Source: Paenibacillus wynnii (GTDB lineage Bacteria; Bacillota; Bacilli; Paenibacillales; Paenibacillaceae). From it: 64,000 nucleotides of DNA. The translations under genes were made by a program, and so were the position numbers. Below are positions 16,397 through 24,854 of the stretch, one piece after another. Position 1 is the first letter of the stretch. Every line of letters begins with the position of its first letter. The notes below the pieces were generated by a model. It was given only the letters and a program-made list of their open reading frames with translations, had not been told where the DNA came from and did not search any database. The stretch is from positions 62,001 to 126,000 of the forward strand of contig NZ_JQCR01000001.1 in NCBI RefSeq assembly GCF_000757885.1. Direction: 5' to 3'.

Positions 16397-18205
16397 ATGC
16401 GACAAAATAGATTTCGTACGCTGAAAGCTACAGCGCTGCTTGGTTTTCTCTGCGCGCTTCTACTGTGCGCGCCAGTGCTTGCGGCGGAGGGGGCGAGCCG
16501 GCATGATGAGCTGCTGCCGCCTCTTGGCAGCGCGCTCGTCGAAGCCGGCCAGAGCCAGTGGGACGCCGCAGCCGCGGATGTAGAGACGTTCGCGGCGCTA
16601 TGGCGCGCCGCGCAGGCTGGCACTCCGGACCCGGCATTCGCCGGTCCGGCTGCTGCCGTTGACGCCGCGCTCGCAGACGCGGCGGCCAAGCTTGCGGCGG
16701 GCGGCGATACGCCCGCGCCCGCCAAGTCCGCGCTGTCCACGCTCGCCAGAGCCGTGGACGCGTACGTCAGCGCCGCCTCCAGCACGGGCGGCGAAGGCAA
16801 GGGCGCTGCCGCCGGCCGTGAAACGGCGGCGCAGCTGCTGCCCGCGGTGGAACGCACGCGGGATGCGGCGCTTCGCGCCGATTGGGCGGCGGCAAAAGAG
16901 GCATACAGCGCCATTATAAATGGCTGGAAGCCTGCCGAAAGCGCCATCCGCCAAGACAATTCCGCCGTCTACGGCCAGCTGGAGACGAAGCTGAGCCTGT
17001 TGCGCATTGCGCTGCAGGCAGAGCCGCTCCGCGAGGAATCGGCGAAGTCAGAAGCCGAGGCTCTGTATACACTTCTAGCTGATTACAGCACAGGTAAAGT
17101 CAACCAAACTACACCAGCGGCGATCGATGAATCCGTTTCAATAGAAGGACTAATCCGTTACCTGAAGGAAGCGCGTACCAATGCGGCTAACGGTGACAGT
17201 GCGACAGCCGCAGGGGTTATGGAGCAATTTATTATCGCGTGGCCTTCTGCCGAAGGACAGGTTCAAATTGCTTCCCCTACGGTCTATAACAATATTGAAA
17301 ACGAGAGTTCAGCCGTCAGCGGTTACCTATTATCTGACCCGCCGAAACTGGATCAAGCCTTGGCTGCTCTGGATAATATGCTTTCAGAATTAACACCTTT
17401 GGCTGGGGAGTCCAGTTATACAGCTTGGGATGCCGCACTTATTCTACTGCGTGAGGGTTTAGAAGCTATCCTCGTCTTGGCTGCCCTCCTCGCTTATCTG
17501 AAGCGGAACGATAGCCGCAATGCCCAAAAATGGGTATGGTCCGGTGCCGCTTCCGGTCTGATCGGAAGTATTGGGCTAGCCGTTGTTCTAACCTATAGCA
17601 TCTCACGCGCGGCCTCCGGTGGAGCACGAGAAATGATTGAGGGAATTACAGGCCTAATGGCTGTTGTTATGATGCTGACCATCGGTCGCTGGCTTCATGA
17701 AAAGTCGAACACCGCCGCATGGAACAGCTACGTGGGTCGCCAGGTCGATGGAGCTTTAGCCAAGGGTAGTCTATGGTCATTATTCTCTATCTCTGCCTTA
17801 GCTATTTTACGAGAGGGAGCGGAGACGACTATTTTTTACGTCGGAATGGCCCCTTCTATTGAAACTTCACAGCTTCTGATTGGCATTGCAGGCGCACTGT
17901 TTGTTCTAATCATTATGGGCTATGCCATTATTGCGCTTAGTGCGCGACTTCCGATTGCGGCATTTTTCCGCACGGCTACAGTTCTGATTTACTACTTGGT
18001 ATTTCGTTTTCTGGGTGAAAGCCTTCACTCTCTGCAAGTCGCAGGTAAATTACCGGCACATGTGCAGAGCGGTTGGCCCTCGGTAAGCTGGCTTGGGTTG
18101 TATCCAACTCTGGAAACTGTCCTACCTCAGCTGCTTCTGCTGCTCTTCATCGGATGGGAGCTGCTGCGTCGAAAAACACCCAGTAAATCACAAACCGTTC
18201 ATTAA
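16397..18205 (+). CDS. efeU: FTR1-family iron permease EfeU with large extracytoplasmic domain
   Basis: EfeU is the membrane iron channel of the system. From ATG 16397, preceded by GGAGG, the protein has 602 residues: a signal peptide (about 1-26), a roughly 320-residue extracytoplasmic domain, and a C-terminal FTR1 domain with seven or so membrane spans. Both REGLE-type iron-binding motifs are present, 'LREGLEAILVLAALLAYL' and 'LREGAETTIFYVGM'. The first 200 residues are extremely Ala-rich and their DNA is much more GC-rich than its neighbours. The frame opens at TTG 16349, but that start has no ribosome site. Confidence 0.9.
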   Translation: MRQNRFRTLKATALLGFLCALLLCAPVLAAEGASRHDELLPPLGSALVEAGQSQWDAAAADVETFAALWRAAQAGTPDPAFAGPAAAVDAALADAAAKLAAGGDTPAPAKSALSTLARAVDAYVSAASSTGGEGKGAAAGRETAAQLLPAVERTRDAALRADWAAAKEAYSAIINGWKPAESAIRQDNSAVYGQLETKLSLLRIALQAEPLREESAKSEAEALYTLLADYSTGKVNQTTPAAIDESVSIEGLIRYLKEARTNAANGDSATAAGVMEQFIIAWPSAEGQVQIASPTVYNNIENESSAVSGYLLSDPPKLDQALAALDNMLSELTPLAGESSYTAWDAALILLREGLEAILVLAALLAYLKRNDSRNAQKWVWSGAASGLIGSIGLAVVLTYSISRAASGGAREMIEGITGLMAVVMMLTIGRWLHEKSNTAAWNSYVGRQVDGALAKGSLWSLFSISALAILREGAETTIFYVGMAPSIETSQLLIGIAGALFVLIIMGYAIIALSARLPIAAFFRTATVLIYYLVFRFLGESLHSLQVAGKLPAHVQSGWPSVSWLGLYPTLETVLPQLLLLLFIGWELLRRKTPSKSQTVH

Positions 18206-18222
18206 AGTAAAACTATAATTCG

Positions 18223-18256
18223 GGCAAGTCTCCTGTATTGGATACTTGCCTTTTTT
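18223..18256 (+). terminator. rho-independent terminator of efeOBU
   Basis: GGCAAGT (18223-18229) pairs with ACTTGCC (18244-18250), followed by six T. It lies 18 bases after the efeU stop codon. Confidence 0.85.
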
Positions 18257-18260
18257 AGAG

Positions 18261-18610
18261 CTCCTTTCACTCTAAATTCCTGCACAACGTGCAGGATTTC
18301 AGCCATATCCAGCTCTTTTCACTCTAAATTCCTGCACAACGTGCAGGATTTCAACCGTATCCAGCCCCTTTCACTCTAAATTCCTGCACAACGTGCAGGA
18401 TTTCAGCCATATCCAGCCCCTTTCACTCTAAATTCCTGCACAACGTGCAGGATTTCAACCGTATTCAACCCCTTTCACTCTAAATTCCTGCACAACGTGC
18501 AGGATTTCAACCGTATCCAGCCCCTCTCACTCTAAATTCCTGCACAACGTGCAGGATTTCAACCGTATCCAGCCCCTCTCACTCTAATTCCTGCACAACA
18601 CGCAGGATTT
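18261..18610. repeat. seven-copy 52-bp tandem array, each with a hairpin
   Basis: A 52-bp unit is repeated seven times. Each unit carries TCCTGCAC-aac-GTGCAGGA, a perfect 8-bp stem, at 18278, 18330, 18382, 18434, 18486, 18538 and 18589 (the last with changes in the stem). Spacing is 52 bp, except 51 for the last. Units differ mainly in the 'agccatatccag' / 'aaccgtatccag' part. There is no spacer diversity, so it is not a CRISPR. Confidence 0.9.
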
Positions 18611-19052
18611 CTGATTACCGCATCGTTCGAAACAGGCATTTTCTAGAGTAGAAAATGTGTGAAAATCGAGTAAAGAATGAGTAATCATGTTAAGAATGAG
18701 CAATTGAGTAAAGAATGAATAAAAACGGAGTGAAAGCACAGTGAAGTCGGATAGAGCAGTAATGAAAATCAGAAGCTAGCCGAGAGTATACATCCCTCAC
18801 CCCATCCGCCACTCACCTTTCAGCATCTCCCCATCTCCCATCAGTTTTTAACGCATTCGTTTGTCTATCTTCTTAATTCTAATTAATTTTTCGCAAATAT
18901 TGATCATCCCGGATAAATTTGCTATTGCATCTGTAGTGATTTTATTTTATTCTAAGTATGAAAATAATTTTCTTGTTTTAGTTCATAATAATAAAAATAA
19001 TTTCAGTACCGTTAATTTACATCCACTTATTATTTTCAAGATGAGGTGAGTT
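18611..19052. other. intergenic region upstream of the nag operon
   Basis: The first half holds repeated 'gagtaaagaatga' elements (around 18660-18720). The second half, from about 18845, is AT-rich and should hold the promoter of the regulator gene. No operator for the RpiR-type regulator was recognised, and the short open frame at 18861-19049 has no ribosome site. Confidence 0.45.
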
Positions 19053-19934
19053 ATGGCTCCGATCCTAAATGCGCTGGACCATGAAATGTCCAAGCTTTCA
19101 CATATGGAACGTAAGCTGGCGGAACGCATTTTAGCCTCCCCCGGTGAGGTTATTCATATGGGAATACGAGAGCTGGCAGAGCAATGCGGTACCAGCCCGG
19201 CTACAGTCACACGTTTCTGCAAGGTTTTTCATTTCAAAGGCTTTCCCGATTTCAAAGTGAAACTTGCTGCTGAAATTGCCCAAAGTGATCATGGACTTCA
19301 GGACGGCAGTTCGTCCTATCAGGATATCGTGGCAGGCAATCCCCTCTCGGTTATTGTGGAGGCTATGCAGGCGAACCATCTGGCTTCCATAAGAGATACT
19401 ACGTCACTGCTGAATATTGAAAGACTTGAAGGAGTCGTAGATTTGTTATGTAAAGCCAGACGGATCGACCTATACGGGATGGCGACTTCATCGATTGTAG
19501 CTCAGGACTTCTACCAAAAGCTAATTCGCATCGGTGTGAACTGCACCGCTTTTGCAGACTCACATATGCAGATTACCTCAGCCTCCACTTTGTCTAAAGG
19601 GGATGTAGCTTTTGCCATATCCTATTCGGGAGAAACACCGGAAACGATTGATGCTCTGGCCTGCGCCGGGGCTAGCGGAGCGAGCACCATTGCCCTTACT
19701 TCTTATGGAAGCAGTACGTTAGCCACAAAAGCCGATATTCCGCTCTTTTCCTCATCACTTGAGCAGGGTATGCGTCGAGGTGATATGGCTTCACGAATTG
19801 CCCAGCTTCACATTATTGATATTTTATTTACTGGAATGGTCAGCACACGCTTTAAAGATTACATTCCGAAGCTCGAACAATCTTATCTGAATGTTCAACA
19901 GTATCGCCATAAACGAGGAGGTCAAACGAAATGA
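19053..19934 (+). CDS. MurR/RpiR-family transcriptional regulator
   Basis: The 293-residue product has an N-terminal RpiR helix-turn-helix (about 1-77, with 'GIRELAEQCGTSPATVTRF') and a C-terminal SIS domain that binds phosphosugars ('DLYGMATSSIVAQDFYQKL' and 'AFAISYSGETPETIDAL'). It overlaps nagB by four bases and is the first gene of rpiR-nagB-nagA, so it most likely senses an amino-sugar phosphate and controls this operon. GAGGTGA precedes the ATG. The effector is inferred from context. Confidence 0.88.
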   Translation: MAPILNALDHEMSKLSHMERKLAERILASPGEVIHMGIRELAEQCGTSPATVTRFCKVFHFKGFPDFKVKLAAEIAQSDHGLQDGSSSYQDIVAGNPLSVIVEAMQANHLASIRDTTSLLNIERLEGVVDLLCKARRIDLYGMATSSIVAQDFYQKLIRIGVNCTAFADSHMQITSASTLSKGDVAFAISYSGETPETIDALACAGASGASTIALTSYGSSTLATKADIPLFSSSLEQGMRRGDMASRIAQLHIIDILFTGMVSTRFKDYIPKLEQSYLNVQQYRHKRGGQTK

Positions 19935-20659
19935 ATATTTTCAAATTTCAAAATGACGAGGATTTCGTACAAACCGGGGCTAACCTAATTGTCAGCCTGC
20001 TGCAAAGCAACCCAAAAGCTGTACTAGGTCTGGCTACCGGCAGCTCACCTGTAGGTGTGTATGCGCGTGTGGTTGAAATGTACAATAAAGGCCTCGTAAG
20101 CTTCTCCAAAGCTTCATCTTACAACCTTGATGAATATGTTGGGTTACCTGTAGACCATCCTCAAAGCTACCGTAGTTTTATGAACGAACATCTGTTTAAT
20201 CACGTGGATATCGACCTCAGCCGGACACATGTTCCTAACGGAAACGCAGATGATCTAGATGCTGAATGTCTTGCTTACGATAAAATGCTGGAGGAACACG
20301 GGCCTGTCGATCTGCAGATTTTGGGCATAGGAAGCAATGGACATATTGGGTTTAATGAGCCTGATGCCAGTCTTAGCAGCGGTACACATGTGGTAGATTT
20401 GCTGGAAGAAACGCTCGAAGCTAATGCCCGATTCTTCCCTACTCTTGCTGAAGTACCTCGTCAAGCCGTAACCATGGGTATTGCCAGTATTCTAAAAGCT
20501 AAACAAATTGTTCTGCTCGTACGCGGTGAAGAAAAGGCTGAGGCTGTTAAAAACGCACTTGAAGGCCCTATCACTACCCAATGCCCCGCATCCCTGCTGC
20601 AAAGCCATCCCAATGTTGTTGTGCTGCTGGATAAAGGAGCAGGAAAATGGCTGAAATAA
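19931..20659 (+). CDS. nagB: glucosamine-6-phosphate deaminase
   Basis: NagB converts glucosamine 6-phosphate to fructose 6-phosphate and ammonia, feeding amino sugars into glycolysis. The 242-residue length is normal for the short bacterial form. The phosphate loop 'GLATGSSPVGVYARVVE', the active-site 'YNLDEYVGL' and the catalytic-site 'GIGSNGHIGFNEP' block are all intact. AGGAGG precedes the ATG, and the start overlaps the regulator gene. It sits between its regulator and nagA. Confidence 0.95.
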   Translation: MNIFKFQNDEDFVQTGANLIVSLLQSNPKAVLGLATGSSPVGVYARVVEMYNKGLVSFSKASSYNLDEYVGLPVDHPQSYRSFMNEHLFNHVDIDLSRTHVPNGNADDLDAECLAYDKMLEEHGPVDLQILGIGSNGHIGFNEPDASLSSGTHVVDLLEETLEANARFFPTLAEVPRQAVTMGIASILKAKQIVLLVRGEEKAEAVKNALEGPITTQCPASLLQSHPNVVVLLDKGAGKWLK

Positions 20660-21828
20660 ATACCCTTACAGGTGAGCTGTTATTCGGAAAAGTGCTTACT
20701 CCCGGCGGGATATTAGAGCATGGAGTAATTGCAGTATCTGCAGAGCAGATTCATTATGTCGGCGAAGCAGAATGGCTACCGGCTGCCTATGCAGAGTGGC
20801 CTTCCACTTTGGAAAAAAAGGGTCTGTTCATTCCCGGCTTTGTTGACGTGCATGTTCATGGCGGAGCCGGTCATGACTTCATGTATAGCAACTCTGAGGC
20901 GCTGAACTCCATCACCAAATTTCATTGCTCGCAAGGAACTACAACCATGCTTGCTACGACTATGACCGCTCCGAAAGCTGAAATTGATCGAGTATTATCC
21001 GAGGTTGACGCCTATAGATCTCGAACTATGCCTTATGCCCAGTTGGCAGGTGTCCATCTGGAAGGACCCTTTATTAGTCCCAAGTGGCCTGGAGCTCAAA
21101 ATCCCGAGCACATTGTTCTGGCTAATATCGAATGGCTGGAGGAGTGGGAGACCCAATATCCCGGACTCATTCGTCAGGTCACTCTTGCTCCTGAACGTGA
21201 AGGCGCATTGACCGCGATTTCATGGCTGCGCAGACACAGCATTACTGCGGCCCTTGGGCATACTGACGCCACCTATGATGAGGTCATTACAGCAGCAGAG
21301 GCCGGGTTAAATCAAGCAGTACATGCATTCAATGCAATGACGGCACTGCACCACCGTAAACCGGGTACAGTCGGAGCGGTACTGGGTGACCATCGCATAC
21401 GTGCGGAAATTATCGGAGACGGTATCCACGTACATCCGGCTGTGGTCTCTTTACTGGCCCGATTGAAGGGTGATCAACTGCTGCTTATTACAGATGCCAT
21501 GTCGGCTGCAGGACTAAGTGATGGCGAGTATAAGATTGGGGATTTGCCTGTTTTAGTGCAACAAGGTATAGCTACTCTTAAAGATCATCCCGAATCCCTC
21601 GCAGGTAGCACTTTGACCATGATAAAGGGCTTTCGCTTCCTGGTTCAAGAAGTCGGTTTATCCCTTGAAGCTGCATCTCGGGCTGCAAGTCTTACACCTG
21701 CTGTTTCCTTAGGCCTTGAACGGACCATCGGGTCTTTGGAAGCTGGTAAGCAGGGAGATATTCTCCTTCTCGACGCCGAGCTTAATCTACGTGACGTTTG
21801 GGTTCAGGGGAAAAAAGTTGCCTTTTAA
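20647..21828 (+). CDS. nagA: N-acetylglucosamine-6-phosphate deacetylase
   Basis: NagA removes acetate from GlcNAc-6-phosphate, providing the substrate of NagB. The 393-residue amidohydrolase has the metal and substrate motifs 'DVHVHGGAGHDFM', 'GVHLEGPFISPKWPGAQN', 'ALGHTDATYDE', 'VHAFNAMTALHHRKPG' and the catalytic Asp in 'LITDAMSAAG'. It overlaps nagB by 13 bases, with AAAGGAG ahead of its ATG. No GlcNAc PTS transporter is encoded nearby, so the substrate must come from another locus or from cell-wall recycling. Confidence 0.95.
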   Translation: MAEINTLTGELLFGKVLTPGGILEHGVIAVSAEQIHYVGEAEWLPAAYAEWPSTLEKKGLFIPGFVDVHVHGGAGHDFMYSNSEALNSITKFHCSQGTTTMLATTMTAPKAEIDRVLSEVDAYRSRTMPYAQLAGVHLEGPFISPKWPGAQNPEHIVLANIEWLEEWETQYPGLIRQVTLAPEREGALTAISWLRRHSITAALGHTDATYDEVITAAEAGLNQAVHAFNAMTALHHRKPGTVGAVLGDHRIRAEIIGDGIHVHPAVVSLLARLKGDQLLLITDAMSAAGLSDGEYKIGDLPVLVQQGIATLKDHPESLAGSTLTMIKGFRFLVQEVGLSLEAASRAASLTPAVSLGLERTIGSLEAGKQGDILLLDAELNLRDVWVQGKKVAF

Positions 21829-22191
21829 ATGGGCTCAAACCAAAATCATTGGTTAGCCGTTTGGAAACAAGCCACTAAGGGTTCTCAGAGTGTTCTAGCG
21901 ATCACTACCATTTCTCCAGAATCCCCCAACCCGATCCTCCGCTTTGTTCGCCCATTTCAGTCATCAGTACTTGACAAAACATAGTGTTGTGAAAAAAGTG
22001 AATAGCTATACGGACTACAGAGCCCTTATTAACGTGCAAATGTTAAAATGAAAGCACAAACGGACTCAGGTGCCCCTATTCGTGGATATAGGGGTTGTTT
22101 TAGCCAATTTTCTGCTCATTAGAGTCATCCGTGTCCGCATGAAGCGTCAGTGTACTTTATTCAGATTTAGGATAAGCCATATTTCATTAAA
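21829..22191. other. intergenic region after nagA
   Basis: No gene is seen. A hairpin with CCCCTAT (22073-22079) and ATAGGGG (22088-22094) followed by a T-rich run is the first plausible terminator for the nag operon, about 245 bases after the stop codon. Confidence 0.45.
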
Positions 22192-22236
22192 AATAACGCA
22201 GCCATACGCCTAAGGCGTTAAAGTGGCTGCGTTATT
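22192..22236. terminator. strong terminator, downstream of yhcN-like gene
   Basis: AATAACGCAGCCA (22192-22204) pairs perfectly with TGGCTGCGTTATT (22224-22236), with a second small hairpin CGCCTAAGGCG in the loop. It lies 66 bases past the end of the minus-strand lipoprotein gene and may act in both directions. Confidence 0.8.
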
Positions 22237-22302
22237 AGTGTTATCCGATATAAACGATAAATTCCATATGATTTAAAGATTTATTTCCAAGAATTAAAAC
22301 TG

Positions 22303-23499
22303 TTAGCGGTTTGTGTTGTTACCAGGGAAAATACGCTCCACCATCGATCCGAATTCTTGTACAAAACCTTGAAGAGGGTATCCTCCACGAGCATTATCTG
22401 CATAGCCGTTTACACGTTGTACGAATTCTGGATTGTCAGAAACATACACCGTTTGAATTTGCGGTGCATTTCTTTTAATCTCCGCGGTAACTTTATCCTT
22501 AATTTCTCTAGGCAAAGTATCGGCATTACCAGCGCCCATGTTCCCCATGCCGCCAGTTCCAGTACCACCAGTTCCCATTCCGCCTCCAGTGCCCATTCCG
22601 TTGGTTCCCATACCTCGAGTTCCCATACCGCCGGTTCCCGCACCATAGGTTCCTAGGCCACCAGTTCCCATACCGGTTCCCATTCCGCCCGTACCCATAC
22701 CTCTAGATCCCATGCCGCCGGTTCCCGTACCATTGGTTCCCATGCCGCCAGTACCCATACCTCTCGTACCCATGCCGCCGGTTCCCATACCATAGGTACC
22801 CATACCGCCATTCCCTACGCTGCCGGTTCCCATGCCGTCAGTACCCGTACCGCCAGTTCCTGTGGTCCCCGTTCCCAGCCCACCGGCACCGAAACCTCTA
22901 GCTCCCGTACTACCCATACCCATACCCATATTGCCGGCAGCACCGCTACCGCCTGCAGTACCGTTCATTCCTCCGCCGGTACCCGGCATAGATCCACCAA
23001 TTCCTGTCATTGTTCCACTTCTACCGGTCATTGTTCCGTCCATGCCGTAAGTTGTTCCATCCATACCGGATGTTGTGCCACCTCTACCAGTCAATGTTCC
23101 ACCACCGGTTCCCAGCATGCCGCCACTGTTTCTACCCGTTGCCAAGGTTCGCGGCGAAGTATTTGTTGTTCCTCCGCTATGCGTACCGGTACCGGCCTCG
23201 TCCAGTGTTAAAGCAACATACGCTCTATTCCCGGATACCAAAACATTAGCTGAACGAACATCTTTCATTGCTGTAATTCGGTCAGCCAAGTCCTGACTCA
23301 TTTGGAGTCTGGTGACGTTATGTGTTCCAGTTCTACCGTTAACTGAGTTTGCATTCAATCGACCGTTTTTGGCATTCTGAACATTGTTTGTACGGACATC
23401 ATTATTTCCAGCCGCATCATTAGTCCCGCAGCCTGTAACCCCAACCATACCGAGTAGAAGCGCCACTGCAAGGGACCTGCTGATTGTAGATCGCAACAT
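22303..23499 (-). CDS. YhcN/YlaJ-family sporulation lipoprotein with Gly/Met/Thr repeat insertion
   Basis: The 398-residue protein starts with a lipoprotein signal (Cys at about 24 in 'GMVGVTGCGTN'). Residues 60-102 are the first half of a YhcN/YlaJ domain ('LADRITAMKDVRSANVLVSG' then 'NRAYVALTLDEAG'). Residues 328-395 are the second half ('LPREIKDKVTAEIKRN', 'QTVYVSDNPEFVQRV'). Between them is an insertion of about 225 residues made of GMGTGG-, GMGTRG- and GMGTNG-type steps. Proteins of this family lie at the forespore inner membrane. GGAGG precedes the ATG. Confidence 0.82.
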   Translation of the reverse strand: MLRSTISRSLAVALLLGMVGVTGCGTNDAAGNNDVRTNNVQNAKNGRLNANSVNGRTGTHNVTRLQMSQDLADRITAMKDVRSANVLVSGNRAYVALTLDEAGTGTHSGGTTNTSPRTLATGRNSGGMLGTGGGTLTGRGGTTSGMDGTTYGMDGTMTGRSGTMTGIGGSMPGTGGGMNGTAGGSGAAGNMGMGMGSTGARGFGAGGLGTGTTGTGGTGTDGMGTGSVGNGGMGTYGMGTGGMGTRGMGTGGMGTNGTGTGGMGSRGMGTGGMGTGMGTGGLGTYGAGTGGMGTRGMGTNGMGTGGGMGTGGTGTGGMGNMGAGNADTLPREIKDKVTAEIKRNAPQIQTVYVSDNPEFVQRVNGYADNARGGYPLQGFVQEFGSMVERIFPGNNTNR

Positions 23500-23706
23500 G
23501 TATTCATCCTCCGTCTCTAAAGTTGTGATGTTTGATCGGTAACACTAATTAGACTGTGTTATCATCAGGCAAGCTATCCTTGAAAGGATTTGGCAATCGG
23601 ACTTCTGCACCGTCACCGGTTCATGTATATTGGCGTATCATGTTAACAATAAGCAACAATTTCCGAAGCCGGTTTTGCTCCGTGAAATTTCTCAGGAGGG
23701 GTAAGA

Positions 23707-24777
23707 ATGAAGGTCTTATTCACATTTTATCTGCCGAGCGGCGGTGTAGAAACATTGAACAGGCTGCGATGCGAAAGTCTGCAACAGAACGGCATTGAAT
23801 GCCATGTCCTGTATCTCAAACCGGGTTCTGGTGGCCATAATCAAGCAAACTTTCCGGTGTTCATTACATCAGAGGATCATAAAATCAAAGAAATATTAAT
23901 GAATGAACAATATGACGCAATCATCGTTACGTCAGATTATTTAATGCTGGAGCATTTACGTGAACTCGGCTACAACGGAATTCTTCTATATGAATCACAG
24001 GGACTCGGCACACGTGATTACGCCGAAAAACTTATAAAAGATGCAATTCCCTATCTGCAAACTTACTGTAATGCAGTACTGATTCCGCCTACAGATCATT
24101 TACTGGAATTGTTTATTACCATGTGCCCCTGGCTGCACCGTTATGTAATACCCAATATCGTTGATGTGAATTCCTTCCGGTATATTCCTGCTGAACCTCC
24201 CAAAGATCCGGTGATAGCGTGGGTGGGCCGTCTTGAACGCAATAAGAACTGGCCCGAGTATTTGGAAATTGCAGCACGTATCCGTAGGAGTAAGCCTAAT
24301 CTTCATCTTTGGATGTTCCATGATCCGGATTTGGCAGCAGAAGGTGAAGCGGAACAATTTAATATTTCACTCCACAGATTAGGATTACATGACCGCTTGA
24401 ATGTATTCACTAATATTCCAAATGAAGTGATGCCCGTTTATTATTCATCTATTGCCAGTTCCGGCGGATTTCTTCTTTCCACCTCCGTTACAGAAGGTTT
24501 CGGGTATGCTGTTGCTGAGGCTCTATGCTGCACTTGTCCTGTGGTCAGTACCGACTCCGACGGCGTTCGGTCCTTCATCATTCATAATGGTTCAGGTAAA
24601 TTTTATCCGCTCGGAAATATTGAGGCTGCTGTAGCAGAAGGCCTGGAGGTAATGGACAATCCAGCTGTCAGGAGCAATATTCGGCAGCAAGGAAGGGCAC
24701 ATATGGTTGCTAACTTCGGAACGGGTCCTTATGCCCGATCTTTTCGGGAAATGCTGAACTCCTTTGCTATCTTTTAG
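23707..24777 (+). CDS. glycosyltransferase, GT4-like
   Basis: The 356-residue protein is a GT-B fold glycosyltransferase of the family 4 type. The C-terminal half carries the nucleotide-sugar signature 'EGFGYAVAEALCCTCPVVST' and the linker block 'VIAWVGRLERNKNWPEYLE'. It begins with 'LFTFYLPSGGVETLNRLRCE', typical of this group. GGAGGGG precedes its ATG. It is the first gene of the glycosylation locus and the only glycosyltransferase in it on the plus strand, converging with the minus-strand operon at 24.8 kb. Donor and acceptor are unknown. Confidence 0.85.
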   Translation: MKVLFTFYLPSGGVETLNRLRCESLQQNGIECHVLYLKPGSGGHNQANFPVFITSEDHKIKEILMNEQYDAIIVTSDYLMLEHLRELGYNGILLYESQGLGTRDYAEKLIKDAIPYLQTYCNAVLIPPTDHLLELFITMCPWLHRYVIPNIVDVNSFRYIPAEPPKDPVIAWVGRLERNKNWPEYLEIAARIRRSKPNLHLWMFHDPDLAAEGEAEQFNISLHRLGLHDRLNVFTNIPNEVMPVYYSSIASSGGFLLSTSVTEGFGYAVAEALCCTCPVVSTDSDGVRSFIIHNGSGKFYPLGNIEAAVAEGLEVMDNPAVRSNIRQQGRAHMVANFGTGPYARSFREMLNSFAIF

Positions 24778-24800
24778 AAAATAGTTAATAACAAATATCT

Positions 24801-24842
24801 AAGAACCTTCAACCCACCTTAGCTGTGGCATTGAAGGTTCTT
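24801..24842. terminator. bidirectional terminator between convergent glycosyltransferase genes
   Basis: AAGAACCTTCAA (24801-24812) pairs with TTGAAGGTTCTT (24831-24842). It lies between the ends of two converging operons and can serve both. Confidence 0.8.
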
Positions 24843-24854
24843 CACTTATGAAAT

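Noticed and set aside
16390..16959. Minus-strand frames of 118-189 codons opposite efeU
   Set aside because: Ala/Arg/Ser-rich shadows of the GC-rich part of efeU, with no ribosome sites and no known family.
18261..18610. CRISPR array
   Set aside because: The whole 52-bp unit is repeated with almost no variable spacer, and there are no cas genes nearby.
18861..19049. 62-codon frame just upstream of the RpiR-type gene
   Set aside because: AT-rich Ile/Phe/Asn sequence without a ribosome site, in the expected promoter region.
22832..23296. Pro/Val-rich plus-strand frames opposite the YhcN-like gene
   Set aside because: Complementary reading of the Gly/Met/Thr repeats. The minus-strand frame has the signal peptide and the domain halves.
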